A stretch of DNA of 64,000 nucleotides from Pseudorhodoplanes sp049324435 (GCA_049324435.1 JBMOOQ010000017.1:15106-79105), one strand, 5' to 3'; shown: positions 44,588-53,828, counted from the first letter of the stretch. The notes: a model not told the origin generated them from the sequence alone. Made by a program: numbers and translations.

Positions 44588-45199
44588 GTGAGGCTCTATG
44601 ATGGCGGTCGAGCGCCCAATCCAAGGCGCGTTCGTGTTTTCCTGAGCGAGAAGGGGATTTCGGTGCCGATCGCGCCGGTTGATCTCGGCGCAATGGAGCA
44701 CAGGTCCGCGCACTTTACCGCACTCAATCCCTTGCAGCGCGTTCCGGCACTCGAACTCGACGACGGCACGGTCATCACCGAGTCCATCGCCATCTGCCGC
44801 TATTTCGAGGCGTTGCAGCCCGAGCCCGCATTGTTCGGAACCGGCCCGCTGGAGATCGCGCTGGTGGAGATGTGGCAACGGCGGATCGAGCTTCACTTGC
44901 TCGGGGCTATCCAGCACGTGTTCCGTCATCTTCATCCCGGCATGAGCGCGCATGAAGTGCCGCAGATCCCTGCCTGGGGCGAGGCCAACAAGCCGCGGGC
45001 GCTCGAATTTCTGGCTTTGCTGGATCGTGAATTGGCGGGACGGCGTTTTGCCGCGGGCGACCGCTACTCGGTCGCGGATATCACGGGGCTGGTTGCGCTC
45101 GATTTCATGCGGGCGGCCAAGCTTTCCGTGCCACCGGAATTTACCCATGTCGGGCGTTGGCATGTGGAGCTTTCGGCGCGGCCCAGCGCCAAGGCCTGA
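44588..45199 (+). CDS. Glutathione S-transferase family protein
   Basis: The product has 203 aa. The thioredoxin-like half shows RLYDGGRAPNPRRVRVFLSE, NPLQRVPALELDDGTVITES (cis-Pro and glutathione-binding Glu-Ser) and AICRYFEAL. The helical half has the N-capping motif FAAGDRYSVADITGLVALDF. Serine or cysteine catalysis is not obvious near the N-terminus. Two GTG codons (44585, 44588) could start it; GGAGG at 44577 favours the second. An AT-rich terminator follows. Confidence 0.88.
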   Translation: MRLYDGGRAPNPRRVRVFLSEKGISVPIAPVDLGAMEHRSAHFTALNPLQRVPALELDDGTVITESIAICRYFEALQPEPALFGTGPLEIALVEMWQRRIELHLLGAIQHVFRHLHPGMSAHEVPQIPAWGEANKPRALEFLALLDRELAGRRFAAGDRYSVADITGLVALDFMRAAKLSVPPEFTHVGRWHVELSARPSAKA

Positions 45200-45213
45200 T
45201 CCGTTGTTGCAAT

Positions 45214-45239
45214 TAAGTAACTGAAATTACTTATTTTTT
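45214..45239 (+). terminator. AT-rich terminator after the GST gene
   Basis: A perfect 7-bp stem TAAGTAA / TTACTTA with loop CTGAAA leads directly into TTTTTT. The stem is weak for such a GC-rich genome, but the T-run is clear. Confidence 0.55.
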
Positions 45240-45404
45240 CGGCGCGATCGCCATGGTCTGGCGCGGTACGGCCGCGCCGATGCACACGAATGTTTGACCA
45301 TCCGGACCAGCGGCGGCCAAATCCGCACACGGGGCGCCGCTGAACCGGTCCCGACGTCCGGACGACGAACCTCCAGCCCTTAACGGTTGCTCATGGAGGA
45401 CGTC

Positions 45405-47186
45405 ATGTTTCGGAAGGGGTTCGTGTCGTTCCTGTTTGCCGCAGCGGCGACCGCAGCGCTTTCGACCTCGGTCTCGGCACAAGTCCGCACCGCCGCCCTC
45501 CAATCGACCGGCTTTCAACTCGCCCAGGCCGCCCAGGCGGAGAGCCGGGTCGCGCTCGTGATCGGCAATTCCGCCTACCAGGCCAACAAGCCGCTGAACA
45601 ATCCGGTCAACGACGCGCAGGCGGTGTCGCAGATGCTGAACCAGGCCGGCTTCGAAGTCGTGATGGCCTTCGACCTGACGCGCGACATCATGAAACAGAC
45701 GGTCGAGGAGTTCGCTGCCCGCGTTCTGGAAAAGGGCAACAACACGGTGGCCATGGTCTATTATGCCGGCCACGGCGTGCAGGTCGATGGCGAGAATTTC
45801 CTCATACCGATCGACGCGAAATTCAACGGCGAAGACGACCTTCCCGAACAGGGCGTGAAACTCGCCGATGTCGTCGCTGCGCTCGAAGCCACCCAGACCA
45901 AGGCGCGTATTGTCGTGGTCGATGCCTGCCGCAACAATCCGTTCGGCGGGTCTGCGGCCGACGACGCCGGAGGTTTTGCGCTGGTCGATGCGCCCGAAGG
46001 TGCGCTGATCGCCTATTCAACATCGCCCGGCACGGTGGCGTTTGACGGTCTTGGCAAGCACAGTCCGTATGCTGCCGCCTTCATGCGCACCGCGCGCACT
46101 CCGAATCTGCCGGTCGAGCAGGTGTTCAAGAAGGTGCGCCTTCTGGTCAACGAGTCGACCGACAAGAAGCAGCTTCCCTGGGACAGTGCGCGTCTGAACA
46201 CAGAGTTTGTGTTCTTTGCGAATGCCGAGGCGCCGGTGGCTCCTGCGGTCGTCCCGGTGAAAGTTGCAGCTGCCGACCTCGGTTCACGCCCGGTCCGTCA
46301 AGCTTACGAGATCGCGATCGCAGAAGATTCCGAGGAATATTACGAGGAGTTCGTCCGTGTGTATGGGTCCGATCCGCTCGCCGACCATATCCGCCGCGTG
46401 CTCAATCGTCGCAAGCAGATGGTCGCATGGCAGGCCGTGACTCACCGCAACCGTCCGGAAGACTATTCCGATTTCGCGCGCCGCTTCCGCGACAGCGGTC
46501 TCGGTTTCCGCGCTCGCGTGCTGCAGGAGCGTCCCCGCAAATTTGACATCGCTTTCCCGCGCCGCGGCGAAGGCCGGTTCGGCGATGGCCGTTTCGGTAT
46601 CAAGGTTGCGATCGCCAATAACGGCCGCCCGGTGATCAATCTCCCCGGGCGCGGCACCGGCCTTGGCAATGGTGGCCGTCCGGTGATCGGCTTCCCGCAG
46701 AATGGCGGGATCAATCCGAATGGCGGTCGACCTGTGCTCAACCCGAATGGCGGGATCAACCCGAATGCTGGCCGTCCGGTGATCAATCAGAATACCGGTA
46801 TCAATTCGAATGCTGGACGCCCTGTTATCAACCAGAATGCCGGCATCAACCCGAACGCGGTCCGTCCTGTGATCAACCAGAATACCGGTATCAATCCGAA
46901 TGCTGGACGCCCTGTGATCAACCAGAATGCCGGCATCAACCCGAACGCGGGCCGTCCGGTGATCAATCAGAATGCCGGCATCAACCCGAACGCAGGCCGT
47001 CCGGTGATCAACCAGAACGTCATCAATCAGGTCCGTCCTCAGATCCAGCGTCCGCAGGTGCAGCAATTCCAGCGGCCGCAGAACTTCCAGCCGCGACAGT
47101 CCTTCAATGCAGGCGGCGGCAACCGCTTCGCCGGGGGCGGGTTCGGCGGTGGTCGCATTGGTGGCGGCGGTTTCGGACGCCGCTGA
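45405..47186 (+). CDS. Secreted caspase-like (peptidase C14) protein with Asn-rich tandem repeats
   Basis: The product has 593 aa. A signal peptide ends near SVSAQV. The caspase-like domain (about residues 45-270) begins RVALVIGNSAYQANKPLNNP and has the catalytic dyad His123 in YYAGHGVQVDGE and Cys175 in VVDACRNNPF. A helical linker (EYYEEFVRVYGSDPLADHIR) follows. From residue 435 come seven 15-residue repeats of GINPNAGRPVINQNA type, then a Gln/Arg region and a Gly-rich tail ending GGGGFGRR. Similar bacterial metacaspase-like proteins exist; the prion-like C-terminus is the striking part. GGAGG precedes the ATG. Confidence 0.87.
   Translation: MFRKGFVSFLFAAAATAALSTSVSAQVRTAALQSTGFQLAQAAQAESRVALVIGNSAYQANKPLNNPVNDAQAVSQMLNQAGFEVVMAFDLTRDIMKQTVEEFAARVLEKGNNTVAMVYYAGHGVQVDGENFLIPIDAKFNGEDDLPEQGVKLADVVAALEATQTKARIVVVDACRNNPFGGSAADDAGGFALVDAPEGALIAYSTSPGTVAFDGLGKHSPYAAAFMRTARTPNLPVEQVFKKVRLLVNESTDKKQLPWDSARLNTEFVFFANAEAPVAPAVVPVKVAAADLGSRPVRQAYEIAIAEDSEEYYEEFVRVYGSDPLADHIRRVLNRRKQMVAWQAVTHRNRPEDYSDFARRFRDSGLGFRARVLQERPRKFDIAFPRRGEGRFGDGRFGIKVAIANNGRPVINLPGRGTGLGNGGRPVIGFPQNGGINPNGGRPVLNPNGGINPNAGRPVINQNTGINSNAGRPVINQNAGINPNAVRPVINQNTGINPNAGRPVINQNAGINPNAGRPVINQNAGINPNAGRPVINQNVINQVRPQIQRPQVQQFQRPQNFQPRQSFNAGGGNRFAGGGFGGGRIGGGGFGRR
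46707..47021 (+). repeat. Seven 45-bp tandem repeats coding for GINPNAGRPVINQN-type units
   Basis: Units begin every 45 bases from 46707. Units 5-7 are nearly identical in DNA; units 1 and 3 carry substitutions (Gly for Ala, Ser for Pro) and unit 4 Val for Gly. Degenerate earlier copies (NGRPVI) lie just upstream. The array stays in frame throughout. Confidence 0.92.
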
Positions 47187-47202
47187 CAACGAGCATAGCC
47201 AA

Positions 47203-47233
47203 CGTGAAGGCCGGCATGGCGCCGACCTTCATT
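47203..47233 (+). terminator. Possible terminator hairpin after the caspase-like gene
   Basis: TGAAGGCCGGC and GCCGACCTTCA can pair with one mismatch, followed by TTTCTAT. The T-run is poor. Convergent genes meet here. Confidence 0.35.
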
Positions 47234-47245
47234 TCTATACGGGGC

Positions 47246-47349
47246 CGCTATTTGCGATCGAGCCGCGCGATCAGACTCGATGTATCCCAGCGCTTGCCGC
47301 CCATCGCCTGCACCTCGGAATAGAACTGATCGACAAGGGCTGTGACCGG
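47246..47349. repeat. 104-bp direct repeat, outer copy (displaced dehydrogenase 3' end)
   Basis: Identical over 104 bases to 48119-48222, with mismatches immediately on both sides. It encodes, on the minus strand, the last about 33 codons of the dehydrogenase (ending SSLIARLDRK and stop) but is now detached from that gene. Confidence 0.97.
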
Positions 47350-47383
47350 CGTTGCCATGACCGATGCCAGTTTCGACGGAAAA

Positions 47384-48106
47384 CTACTTGGATTTGCTTT
47401 TTGCGTTCTTGCGTGCGGCCTTCGCAGATTCGTAGCCCCAGATTTCCGAATCCAGCAGCCGCGCATCGAGATGGGGGAATTGGACCTTAAGTAGCCTGGC
47501 AGCATCGATCACCGCGATCTTTGCTACCGCCGGCGAGATCATATCGATCCCGGCAGCCGACGCTACGAAACGGCAAATCATTCGGTCGGCCTTGACAAAG
47601 TCCTGGCCTGCGAGAAGGAGAAAATAGTCGAAGGAAATTCCGGATTTCTGTCCTGGAATTTGCCTGATCGCACTTTCCGCAACCGAAAGTTTGTCTTCGT
47701 TGCAAACATCAGCGAAGCGTTCGATTCCGGCAGACCGAAGCGAAATCGCGAATTGCCTCACGGCCTCCGTCTTAAGTATTCCGTTTCGCGATGATGTCCT
47801 CTGACGATTTCCGAACGGCCCGTTCGCCAGCTCGTCGGCAGTTGCGGTTCCCAACGCCGCGAGAAACTCAGAGATGGAGCGGTCCTCTGCCGAAAGCCTA
47901 CGATCGATTGCCCATTGCGGGCTTTGCGATTGCGCCCACCTCAAGACGGTATTTCGGGTAGCGGTGTAGTTGACGCCAATCGAAAAAACTGCATCGATCG
48001 CGCACAACGGCAGGCTTGCGTAAAAGTGTTCATCACGCAAGGCGGCGGCTGACAGATCGAGTTTCTGTCTTGCCAGTTCCGCGACCTTTGCGCCCAACTC
48101 ACTCAC
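47384..48106 (-). CDS. Accessory protein with HhH-GPD-like motif, in the insertion
   Basis: The product has 240 aa and a GTG start 14 bases after the dehydrogenase stop. The N-terminal part contains FYASLPLCAIDAVFSIGVNY. Near residues 170-200, IRQIPGQKSGISFDYFLLLA followed by VKADRMICRFVASAAG resembles the helix-hairpin-helix and catalytic-Asp region (LPGVG...VDTHVxR) of DNA glycosylase/endonuclease III folds. The C-terminus is Lys/Ala rich (AARKNAKSKSK). GC is about 51% over 180 bases counted by hand, against 70% in a 60-base sample of the neighbouring gene, pointing to transfer. The exact function is unknown; a DNA-repair-like or defence role is conjecture. Confidence 0.7.
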   Translation of the reverse strand: MSELGAKVAELARQKLDLSAAALRDEHFYASLPLCAIDAVFSIGVNYTATRNTVLRWAQSQSPQWAIDRRLSAEDRSISEFLAALGTATADELANGPFGNRQRTSSRNGILKTEAVRQFAISLRSAGIERFADVCNEDKLSVAESAIRQIPGQKSGISFDYFLLLAGQDFVKADRMICRFVASAAGIDMISPAVAKIAVIDAARLLKVQFPHLDARLLDSEIWGYESAKAARKNAKSKSK

Positions 48107-48118
48107 GTTCCGATGTCG

Positions 48119-48222
48119 CGCTATTTGCGATCGAGCCGCGCGATCAGACTCGATGTATCCCAGCGCTTGCCGCCCATCGCCTGCACCTCGGAATAGAACT
48201 GATCGACAAGGGCTGTGACCGG
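48119..48222. repeat. 104-bp direct repeat, inner copy (functional dehydrogenase 3' end)
   Basis: Identical to 47246-47349. It supplies the last about 33 codons of the intact dehydrogenase reading frame and its TAG stop. Confidence 0.97.
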
Positions 48223-48993
48223 AAGATGCGCGCCGTTCCGGCGCGCCTCGGCCATGCAGATGCCGAGATCCTTACGCATCCAGTCGACCGCGAAGCCGAA
48301 ATCGAATTTGCCCTCGGCCATGGTCTTGTAGCGGTTCTCCATCTGCCAGGATTGCGCTGCGCCCTTCGAAATGGTCGCGATCAGCTTCTCGATGTCGAGG
48401 CCGGCCTTTTTCGCGAAATGCAGTCCTTCGGACAGGCCCTGCACGAGGCCTGCGATGCAGATCTGGTTGACCATCTTCGCGAGCTGGCCGGCGCCGGGCG
48501 CGCCCATCAGATTGCAGGCCCGCGCATAGGCATCGATAACAGGTTTCGCGCGGTCGAAGGCCGCAGCTTCTCCACCGCACATCACGGTGAGTACGCCGTT
48601 CTCGGCTCCCGCCTGTCCGCCGGAGACCGGCGCATCGATGACGTCGAAGCCGCGCTCCTGACCTGCCTTGAACAGCTCGCGCGCAATCTCGGCCGAGGCC
48701 GTGGTGTGATCGACAAACAGCGATCCTTTTTTCATCGCGGCAAAGGCGCCGTCCGGCCCGAGCGTCACCTGGCGCAGATCGTCGTCATTGCCGACGCAGC
48801 ACATGACAAAATCCTGGCCCTCGGCGGCCTGTTTCGGCGTTGCCGCGCTTCTTCCTCCGAATTGCGCAACCCATTTCTCGGCCTTGGCGGCGGTGCGGTT
48901 GTAGACCGTGACCTCATGGCCGCCCTTGGTCTTGAGGTGTCCAGCCATCGGGTAGCCCATCACGCCCAGCCCCAGAAACGCCACCTTCGCCAT
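48121..48993 (-). CDS. NAD(P)-dependent beta-hydroxyacid dehydrogenase (HIBADH/GarR family)
   Basis: The product has 290 aa. The Rossmann motif FLGLGVMGYPMAGHLKTKGG opens it; the family substrate loop DAPVSGGQAGAENGVLTVMC and the catalytic lysine segment GAGQLAKMVNQICIA are present. It could reduce tartronate semialdehyde or oxidise 3-hydroxyisobutyrate; sequence alone does not decide. A strong GGAGGAG ribosome site precedes the ATG. Its last about 33 codons are part of the 104-bp duplication. Confidence 0.9.
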   Translation of the reverse strand: MAKVAFLGLGVMGYPMAGHLKTKGGHEVTVYNRTAAKAEKWVAQFGGRSAATPKQAAEGQDFVMCCVGNDDDLRQVTLGPDGAFAAMKKGSLFVDHTTASAEIARELFKAGQERGFDVIDAPVSGGQAGAENGVLTVMCGGEAAAFDRAKPVIDAYARACNLMGAPGAGQLAKMVNQICIAGLVQGLSEGLHFAKKAGLDIEKLIATISKGAAQSWQMENRYKTMAEGKFDFGFAVDWMRKDLGICMAEARRNGAHLPVTALVDQFYSEVQAMGGKRWDTSSLIARLDRK

Positions 48994-49091
48994 TCGCTCC
49001 TCCCGATGACAGCCATCCGGCGGCTTGGATGCCGCCCTCGATCCGCGGTCAATGTGACGGCTTGTGCGCGCCCGTCAACCCGCCCTATCTA

Positions 49092-50267
<1,176 letters not shown>

Positions 50268-50320
50268 GCACCCGGCCGAGGGGAGACAAAATTGCGTCCA
50301 GGGGCTTGAGGAGGTCAAGA

Positions 50321-50785
50321 ATGCGATCAGGTGCGGCGAAGCAGGTAGCGGGGTTGCTGGTTGCGACGGCGGTCGGCGGGTTCTGGATGGTCCCGGCGCA
50401 GGCGCAGAAGGCGCCGCCCCCAGAGCAGCAGGAGGTACTGATCAAGACCACGCTGCTCACGTTCAATGACGCGAATGTCACGCAGAATTACAACGTCTTG
50501 CACGCAAAGCTGTCGAAGCAGTTCCGCGACCAGTTTTCGCCAGAACGCCTGAAGGAGGTGTTCAAGCCATTCGTGGATCAGAAAATCGATATCGACCTGA
50601 TCGCGGCGAAGACGCCAATTCCGGCAAAGGCCGCGGAGGTCGACGACCGCGGTGTGCTCTCGCTCTCCGGTCATTTCGACACCCGGCCAAGCCATGTTTT
50701 TTACGATCTCGGCTATGTCATGTCGGACGGCGAGTGGAAGCCGATCAAGATCAACGTCAATGTGAAGCCGCCCGAAAGCAAATAA
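50321..50785 (+). CDS. Secreted hypothetical protein
   Basis: The product has 154 aa. The signal peptide ends near VPAQAQ. The mature part is about 125 residues of alpha+beta character (FNDANVTQNYNVLHAKLSKQ, FRDQFSPERLKEVFKPFVD, then GVLSLSGHFDTRPSHVFYDL and SDGEWKPIKINVNVKP), reminiscent of periplasmic NTF2-like folds. No family is named. GAGGAGG lies 8 bases before the ATG. Confidence 0.65.
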   Translation: MRSGAAKQVAGLLVATAVGGFWMVPAQAQKAPPPEQQEVLIKTTLLTFNDANVTQNYNVLHAKLSKQFRDQFSPERLKEVFKPFVDQKIDIDLIAAKTPIPAKAAEVDDRGVLSLSGHFDTRPSHVFYDLGYVMSDGEWKPIKINVNVKPPESK

Positions 50786-50816
50786 AGGCTGACGAAAGTG
50801 AAATGCGTGGCCGAGG

Positions 50817-51479
50817 TTAATCCTCGGCCCACATCCGCAGCAGGTTCGCGAGCGACTTTGCGATCAGATCGAATTCAGGGCTCTTGCCTTCGCGTGCAAA
50901 GATTGTGCGCTTGGCGGTATCGAGATCGAACAGCAATTCGCGCCGTGCGGCGTCGCGGATGAAGCTGCGCGCCCAGCCGGCAACGACATGGCGTTGCCCG
51001 CGCGTGACTTGCGACACCCGGTGCAATGTCGTCGCAGGATAGACGATCATCGATCCGGCCGGCAGCTTGATGGCGTCGTCGCCCGCTGCGCTTTCGATCA
51101 CCAGCTCGCCGCCGTCATAGCTCTCGGGCGCATCGAGAAACAGCGTGAACGACACATCGGTGCGCATGCTCCCCATCAGTGCATCGTCGACATGCGTGCC
51201 GTATTGCATGCCGGTCTCGGTGCGGGAGAACAGGAGCGGGCTCAGCGCCTTCGGCCGCGCGGCCATACGGAATAGTTCGTTTTCCATGATCCGGCTTGCG
51301 ACCAGACGGCGTACGGGATCGAGCGTGCCGTCGCGCGCGTCCGCTTGCCGGTTATCCTTGACCATCCGGGCAGCGAAGCCTGCGGTTTCGCGGCCGTCAA
51401 TGAAGCGTGTGTTCGCGAGAGCGGCATGAACCGCTGCGAGGTCGTCCGGCTTCAGAATATCTGCAATCACGATTTGCAT
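50817..51479 (-). CDS. Fe(II)/2-oxoglutarate PKHD-type hydroxylase (PiuC-like)
   Basis: The product has 220 aa, usual for the PKHD-type hydroxylases. The iron ligands are visible as HVDDAL (His-x-Asp) and the distal histidine in TTLHRVSQVTRGQRHVV, with the following arginine for 2-oxoglutarate. LPAGSMIVYPATTLHRV and VVAGWARSFIRDAARRELLF are family features. Such genes often sit by siderophore receptors; here it is divergent from a secreted Gly-Gly-Glu protein. Confidence 0.9.
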   Translation of the reverse strand: MQIVIADILKPDDLAAVHAALANTRFIDGRETAGFAARMVKDNRQADARDGTLDPVRRLVASRIMENELFRMAARPKALSPLLFSRTETGMQYGTHVDDALMGSMRTDVSFTLFLDAPESYDGGELVIESAAGDDAIKLPAGSMIVYPATTLHRVSQVTRGQRHVVAGWARSFIRDAARRELLFDLDTAKRTIFAREGKSPEFDLIAKSLANLLRMWAED

Positions 51480-51619
51480 GACGGAACGGATGCCATGAAT
51501 TCAAGCGGTTGCGCAAACAGGCGCATTCAGCCTGGAACGATTCAAAGAGATCGGTCTTGGCCCGGTGCCGCGACGCGACTAAGGATGCGGCTTGCGTGAT
51601 GATCGCGGAAGGACGAGCC

Positions 51620-52504
51620 ATGAAAACAAGCCGCAAAATCTGGATCGGGATCGGCGCATTCATCGTGGCCGGAGGTGCCGGATCGTCTCCACTTCCCGCG
51701 TCAGACGCACATGATCACGACGCCCACTCTGTCGAAAAGACGAGGACCTATGACGGCATCAGCGCCGCTATGCGCGAGCGGATTCTGGCGCACGCGCTGA
51801 CCGTGGGGCAAGGCGGCGAGGGTGGTGAAGGCGGCGAGGGCGGAGAAGGAGGCATCAATGTCGAGGCTGCCGCCAAGGATCCGGTGGAATATGGCGTCGC
51901 GCTGCAGGTGATTGCCGCACACTATTACGCGGGACTGGCGGCCTACCAAGGCAAGGAACAGGAAGCCGGCGCGCAGATGTTCGCACATGGTCTGTCCGAG
52001 ATCTATGTCGCGATGGAGGATGTCTTCAAAACGCTCGGCGTGACCGGACTTGGTGCAAAGCTCGAGGCGGCAGTCGCGGCGGCAGCCGGGAAAAAACCGG
52101 CCGCTGAGGTGAAGCGCAAGGCCGATGCGGTTTTCGCGGCTTTGGCTGCGGCGGAAAGAAAGGCTCCGAAGTCAAATCTCCCGGTCCAGGCGGTGCGCGC
52201 CAAGATCGCGGCCGAACTGGTCGACCGTGCTGCGGCGCAATATGCCGTCGTGCAGAAAGACGACAATCTCGAAGCCTATCTCGACGGGCTCGGCTTCGCG
52301 ATCGCAGCCCGTAACCAGGCCAAGCCCGTGCTGCCTTATCTGAAGAAGGTGGGGCCCCAAAAGGCGGCGGCCCTGCAAAAGGCTCTCGCACTGGCCGGAC
52401 AGGCCTATCCGGGCATCGACCGGCCCAAGGCGCCCAAGGTGAGCCTGGCCGATCTGCAATCGGCGGCGTCTGCGGCCAAGCTCGCGGTGTCGAGCCTCCC
52501 ATAG
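51620..52504 (+). CDS. Secreted protein with Gly-Gly-Glu repeats
   Basis: The product has 294 aa. The signal peptide ends near SPLPAS, then an Asp/His-rich start DAHDHDAHSVEKT. Residues 65-78 are four GGE repeats (GGEGGEGGEGGEGG). The rest is mostly helical and Ala-rich (LQVIAAHYYAGLAAYQGKEQ; AAQYAVVQKDDNLEAYLDGL). The acidic and histidine residues could bind metal, which would fit the divergent Fe(II) hydroxylase, but that is inference. No named family. Confidence 0.65.
   Translation: MKTSRKIWIGIGAFIVAGGAGSSPLPASDAHDHDAHSVEKTRTYDGISAAMRERILAHALTVGQGGEGGEGGEGGEGGINVEAAAKDPVEYGVALQVIAAHYYAGLAAYQGKEQEAGAQMFAHGLSEIYVAMEDVFKTLGVTGLGAKLEAAVAAAAGKKPAAEVKRKADAVFAALAAAERKAPKSNLPVQAVRAKIAAELVDRAAAQYAVVQKDDNLEAYLDGLGFAIAARNQAKPVLPYLKKVGPQKAAALQKALALAGQAYPGIDRPKAPKVSLADLQSAASAAKLAVSSLP
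51812..51853 (+). repeat. In-frame Gly-Gly-Glu coding repeat
   Basis: Four 9-base units GGN-GGN-GAR and a final GGAGGC. Synonymous differences between units show the array is old or selected rather than freshly slipped. Confidence 0.85.
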
Positions 52505-52684
52505 GCTGACTGGATGGCTCTACGCGCGGGGGCGAGTCCCCCGAATTGCGCATTGACGCTGCCCCACTGATTTGTGAAACGCCTGCCATCGCTCGGTCGC
52601 GGCACAGCTGCTAACCAAGCAGTCCGCGCCAACCGGCCGCCTGGCCGGGAACCGCAAGTCAAGAACTCCAAGGGAGAGAGACGT

Positions 52685-53773
52685 ATGAAGCGCCGTCAAT
52701 TCATTGCCACAATCGGAGCTGGCGCGGCCGCCGCCGCGATTGCAAAACCTGCCATCGCCCAATCCAGCCCCGAGCTTAAGTGGCGCCTCACGTCGAGCTT
52801 CCCGAAGTCCCTCGATACGTTGTGGGGCGGTGCCGAAACCTTCTGCAAGGCGGTGGCTGAGGCGACCGACAACAAATTCCAGATTCAGCCATTCGCGGCC
52901 GGCGAAATCGTTCCGGGTCTCGCCGCGGCGGATGCCGTCACCAACGGCACCGTCGAGATGTGCCAGACAGCATCCTACTACTATGTCGGCAAGGATCCGA
53001 CCTTCGCGCTGGCGAGCGCCGTGCCGTTCGGCCTCAACACGCGGATGCAGAATTCCTGGCTGTATCAGCATGGCGGTACCAAGCTGTTCGATGAATTCTA
53101 CGCCAAGTTCAAGTTCGTCGCCCTGCCGGCGGGCAACACGACCTGTCAGATGGGCGGCTGGTTCCGCAAGGAGATCAAGGACGTCAACGATCTCAAGGGA
53201 CTGAAGATGCGGATCGCCGGTCTGGCCGGACAGGTGCTGTCGAAGCTCGGTGTGGTCCCGCAGCAGATTGCGGGCGGCGACATTTACCCCGCGCTGGAAA
53301 AGGGCACGATCGACGCCGCCGAATGGGTCGGTCCCTATGACGACGAGAAGCTCGGCTTCCAGAAGGTGGCGCCGTTCTACTATTACCCCGGCTGGTGGGA
53401 AGGCAGCACCTCGATCCATAACTTCATCAACATCGACAAATGGAATTCGCTGCCGAAGAACTATCAGCAGATCATCCGTTCGGCGTCCGACACCGCCAAT
53501 ATCTCGATGACGGCGAAATACGACGCGGAGAATCCGGGCGCGATCAAGCGGCTCGTGGCTTCGGGCGCGCAACTGCGCGCTTATCCGCAACCGATCCTTG
53601 ATGCCTGCTACAAGGCGGCAAACGATGTCTATGCGGAGATTTCGGCCAACAATCCGAACTTCAAGAAGATTTACGACAACATGGTCGCATTCCGGAATGA
53701 TGAGTATCTGTGGTGGCAGGTGGCGGAATATGCCTATGACAGCTACATGATCCGGGCGCGCACCCGCTCCTGA
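52685..53773 (+). CDS. TRAP transporter substrate-binding protein, TakP-like (first copy)
   Basis: The product has 362 aa. A twin-arginine signal (KRRQFIATIGAGAAAAAIAK) ends at AIAQ. The DctP/TakP fold is clear: WRLTSSFPKSLDTLWGGAET, GGWFRKEIKDVNDLKGLKMR, then QIAGGDIYPALEKGTIDAAE and YYYPGWWEGS, the ligand-binding segments of alpha-keto-acid receptors. It delivers a carboxylate to DctQM permeases. The next gene is a close paralogue of the same length. GGGAGAGAG precedes the start. Confidence 0.92.
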   Translation: MKRRQFIATIGAGAAAAAIAKPAIAQSSPELKWRLTSSFPKSLDTLWGGAETFCKAVAEATDNKFQIQPFAAGEIVPGLAAADAVTNGTVEMCQTASYYYVGKDPTFALASAVPFGLNTRMQNSWLYQHGGTKLFDEFYAKFKFVALPAGNTTCQMGGWFRKEIKDVNDLKGLKMRIAGLAGQVLSKLGVVPQQIAGGDIYPALEKGTIDAAEWVGPYDDEKLGFQKVAPFYYYPGWWEGSTSIHNFINIDKWNSLPKNYQQIIRSASDTANISMTAKYDAENPGAIKRLVASGAQLRAYPQPILDACYKAANDVYAEISANNPNFKKIYDNMVAFRNDEYLWWQVAEYAYDSYMIRARTRS

Positions 53774-53799
53774 TCTCACAGCGTCACTCAAAATTTGAG

Positions 53800-53828
53800 G
53801 GGCCGGCCTGCTGCGCCGGCCCTTTTTT
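53800..53828 (+). terminator. Rho-independent terminator between the two TRAP receptors
   Basis: An 8-bp stem GGGCCGGC / GCCGGCCC followed by TTTTTT. It separates the two receptor genes into independent transcripts. Confidence 0.88.

Larger units (their letters stand above)
47246..48222 (-). mobile_element. 873-bp insertion at the 3' end of a dehydrogenase gene, flanked by 104-bp direct repeats
   Basis: One repeat period is 873 bp. The insert replaced the tail of the dehydrogenase with an identical copy and left the original tail on the far side, so the gene stays intact. This is the pattern left by site-specific integration at the 3' end of a protein gene. It carries a single gene (47384-48106) of clearly lower GC and no integrase. 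It could be a minimal cassette or the remnant of a larger island. Confidence 0.6.

Noticed and set aside
46707..47021. Regular 45-bp repeats that could be mistaken for a CRISPR array
   Set aside because: The repeats are contiguous without unique spacers and stay in frame within a secreted protein gene.
47248..47505. 85-codon minus-strand frame fusing insertion sequence to the duplicated dehydrogenase tail
   Set aside because: It is an artefact of the orphaned tail reading into the spacer and into the end of the accessory gene in another frame; it has no start signal.
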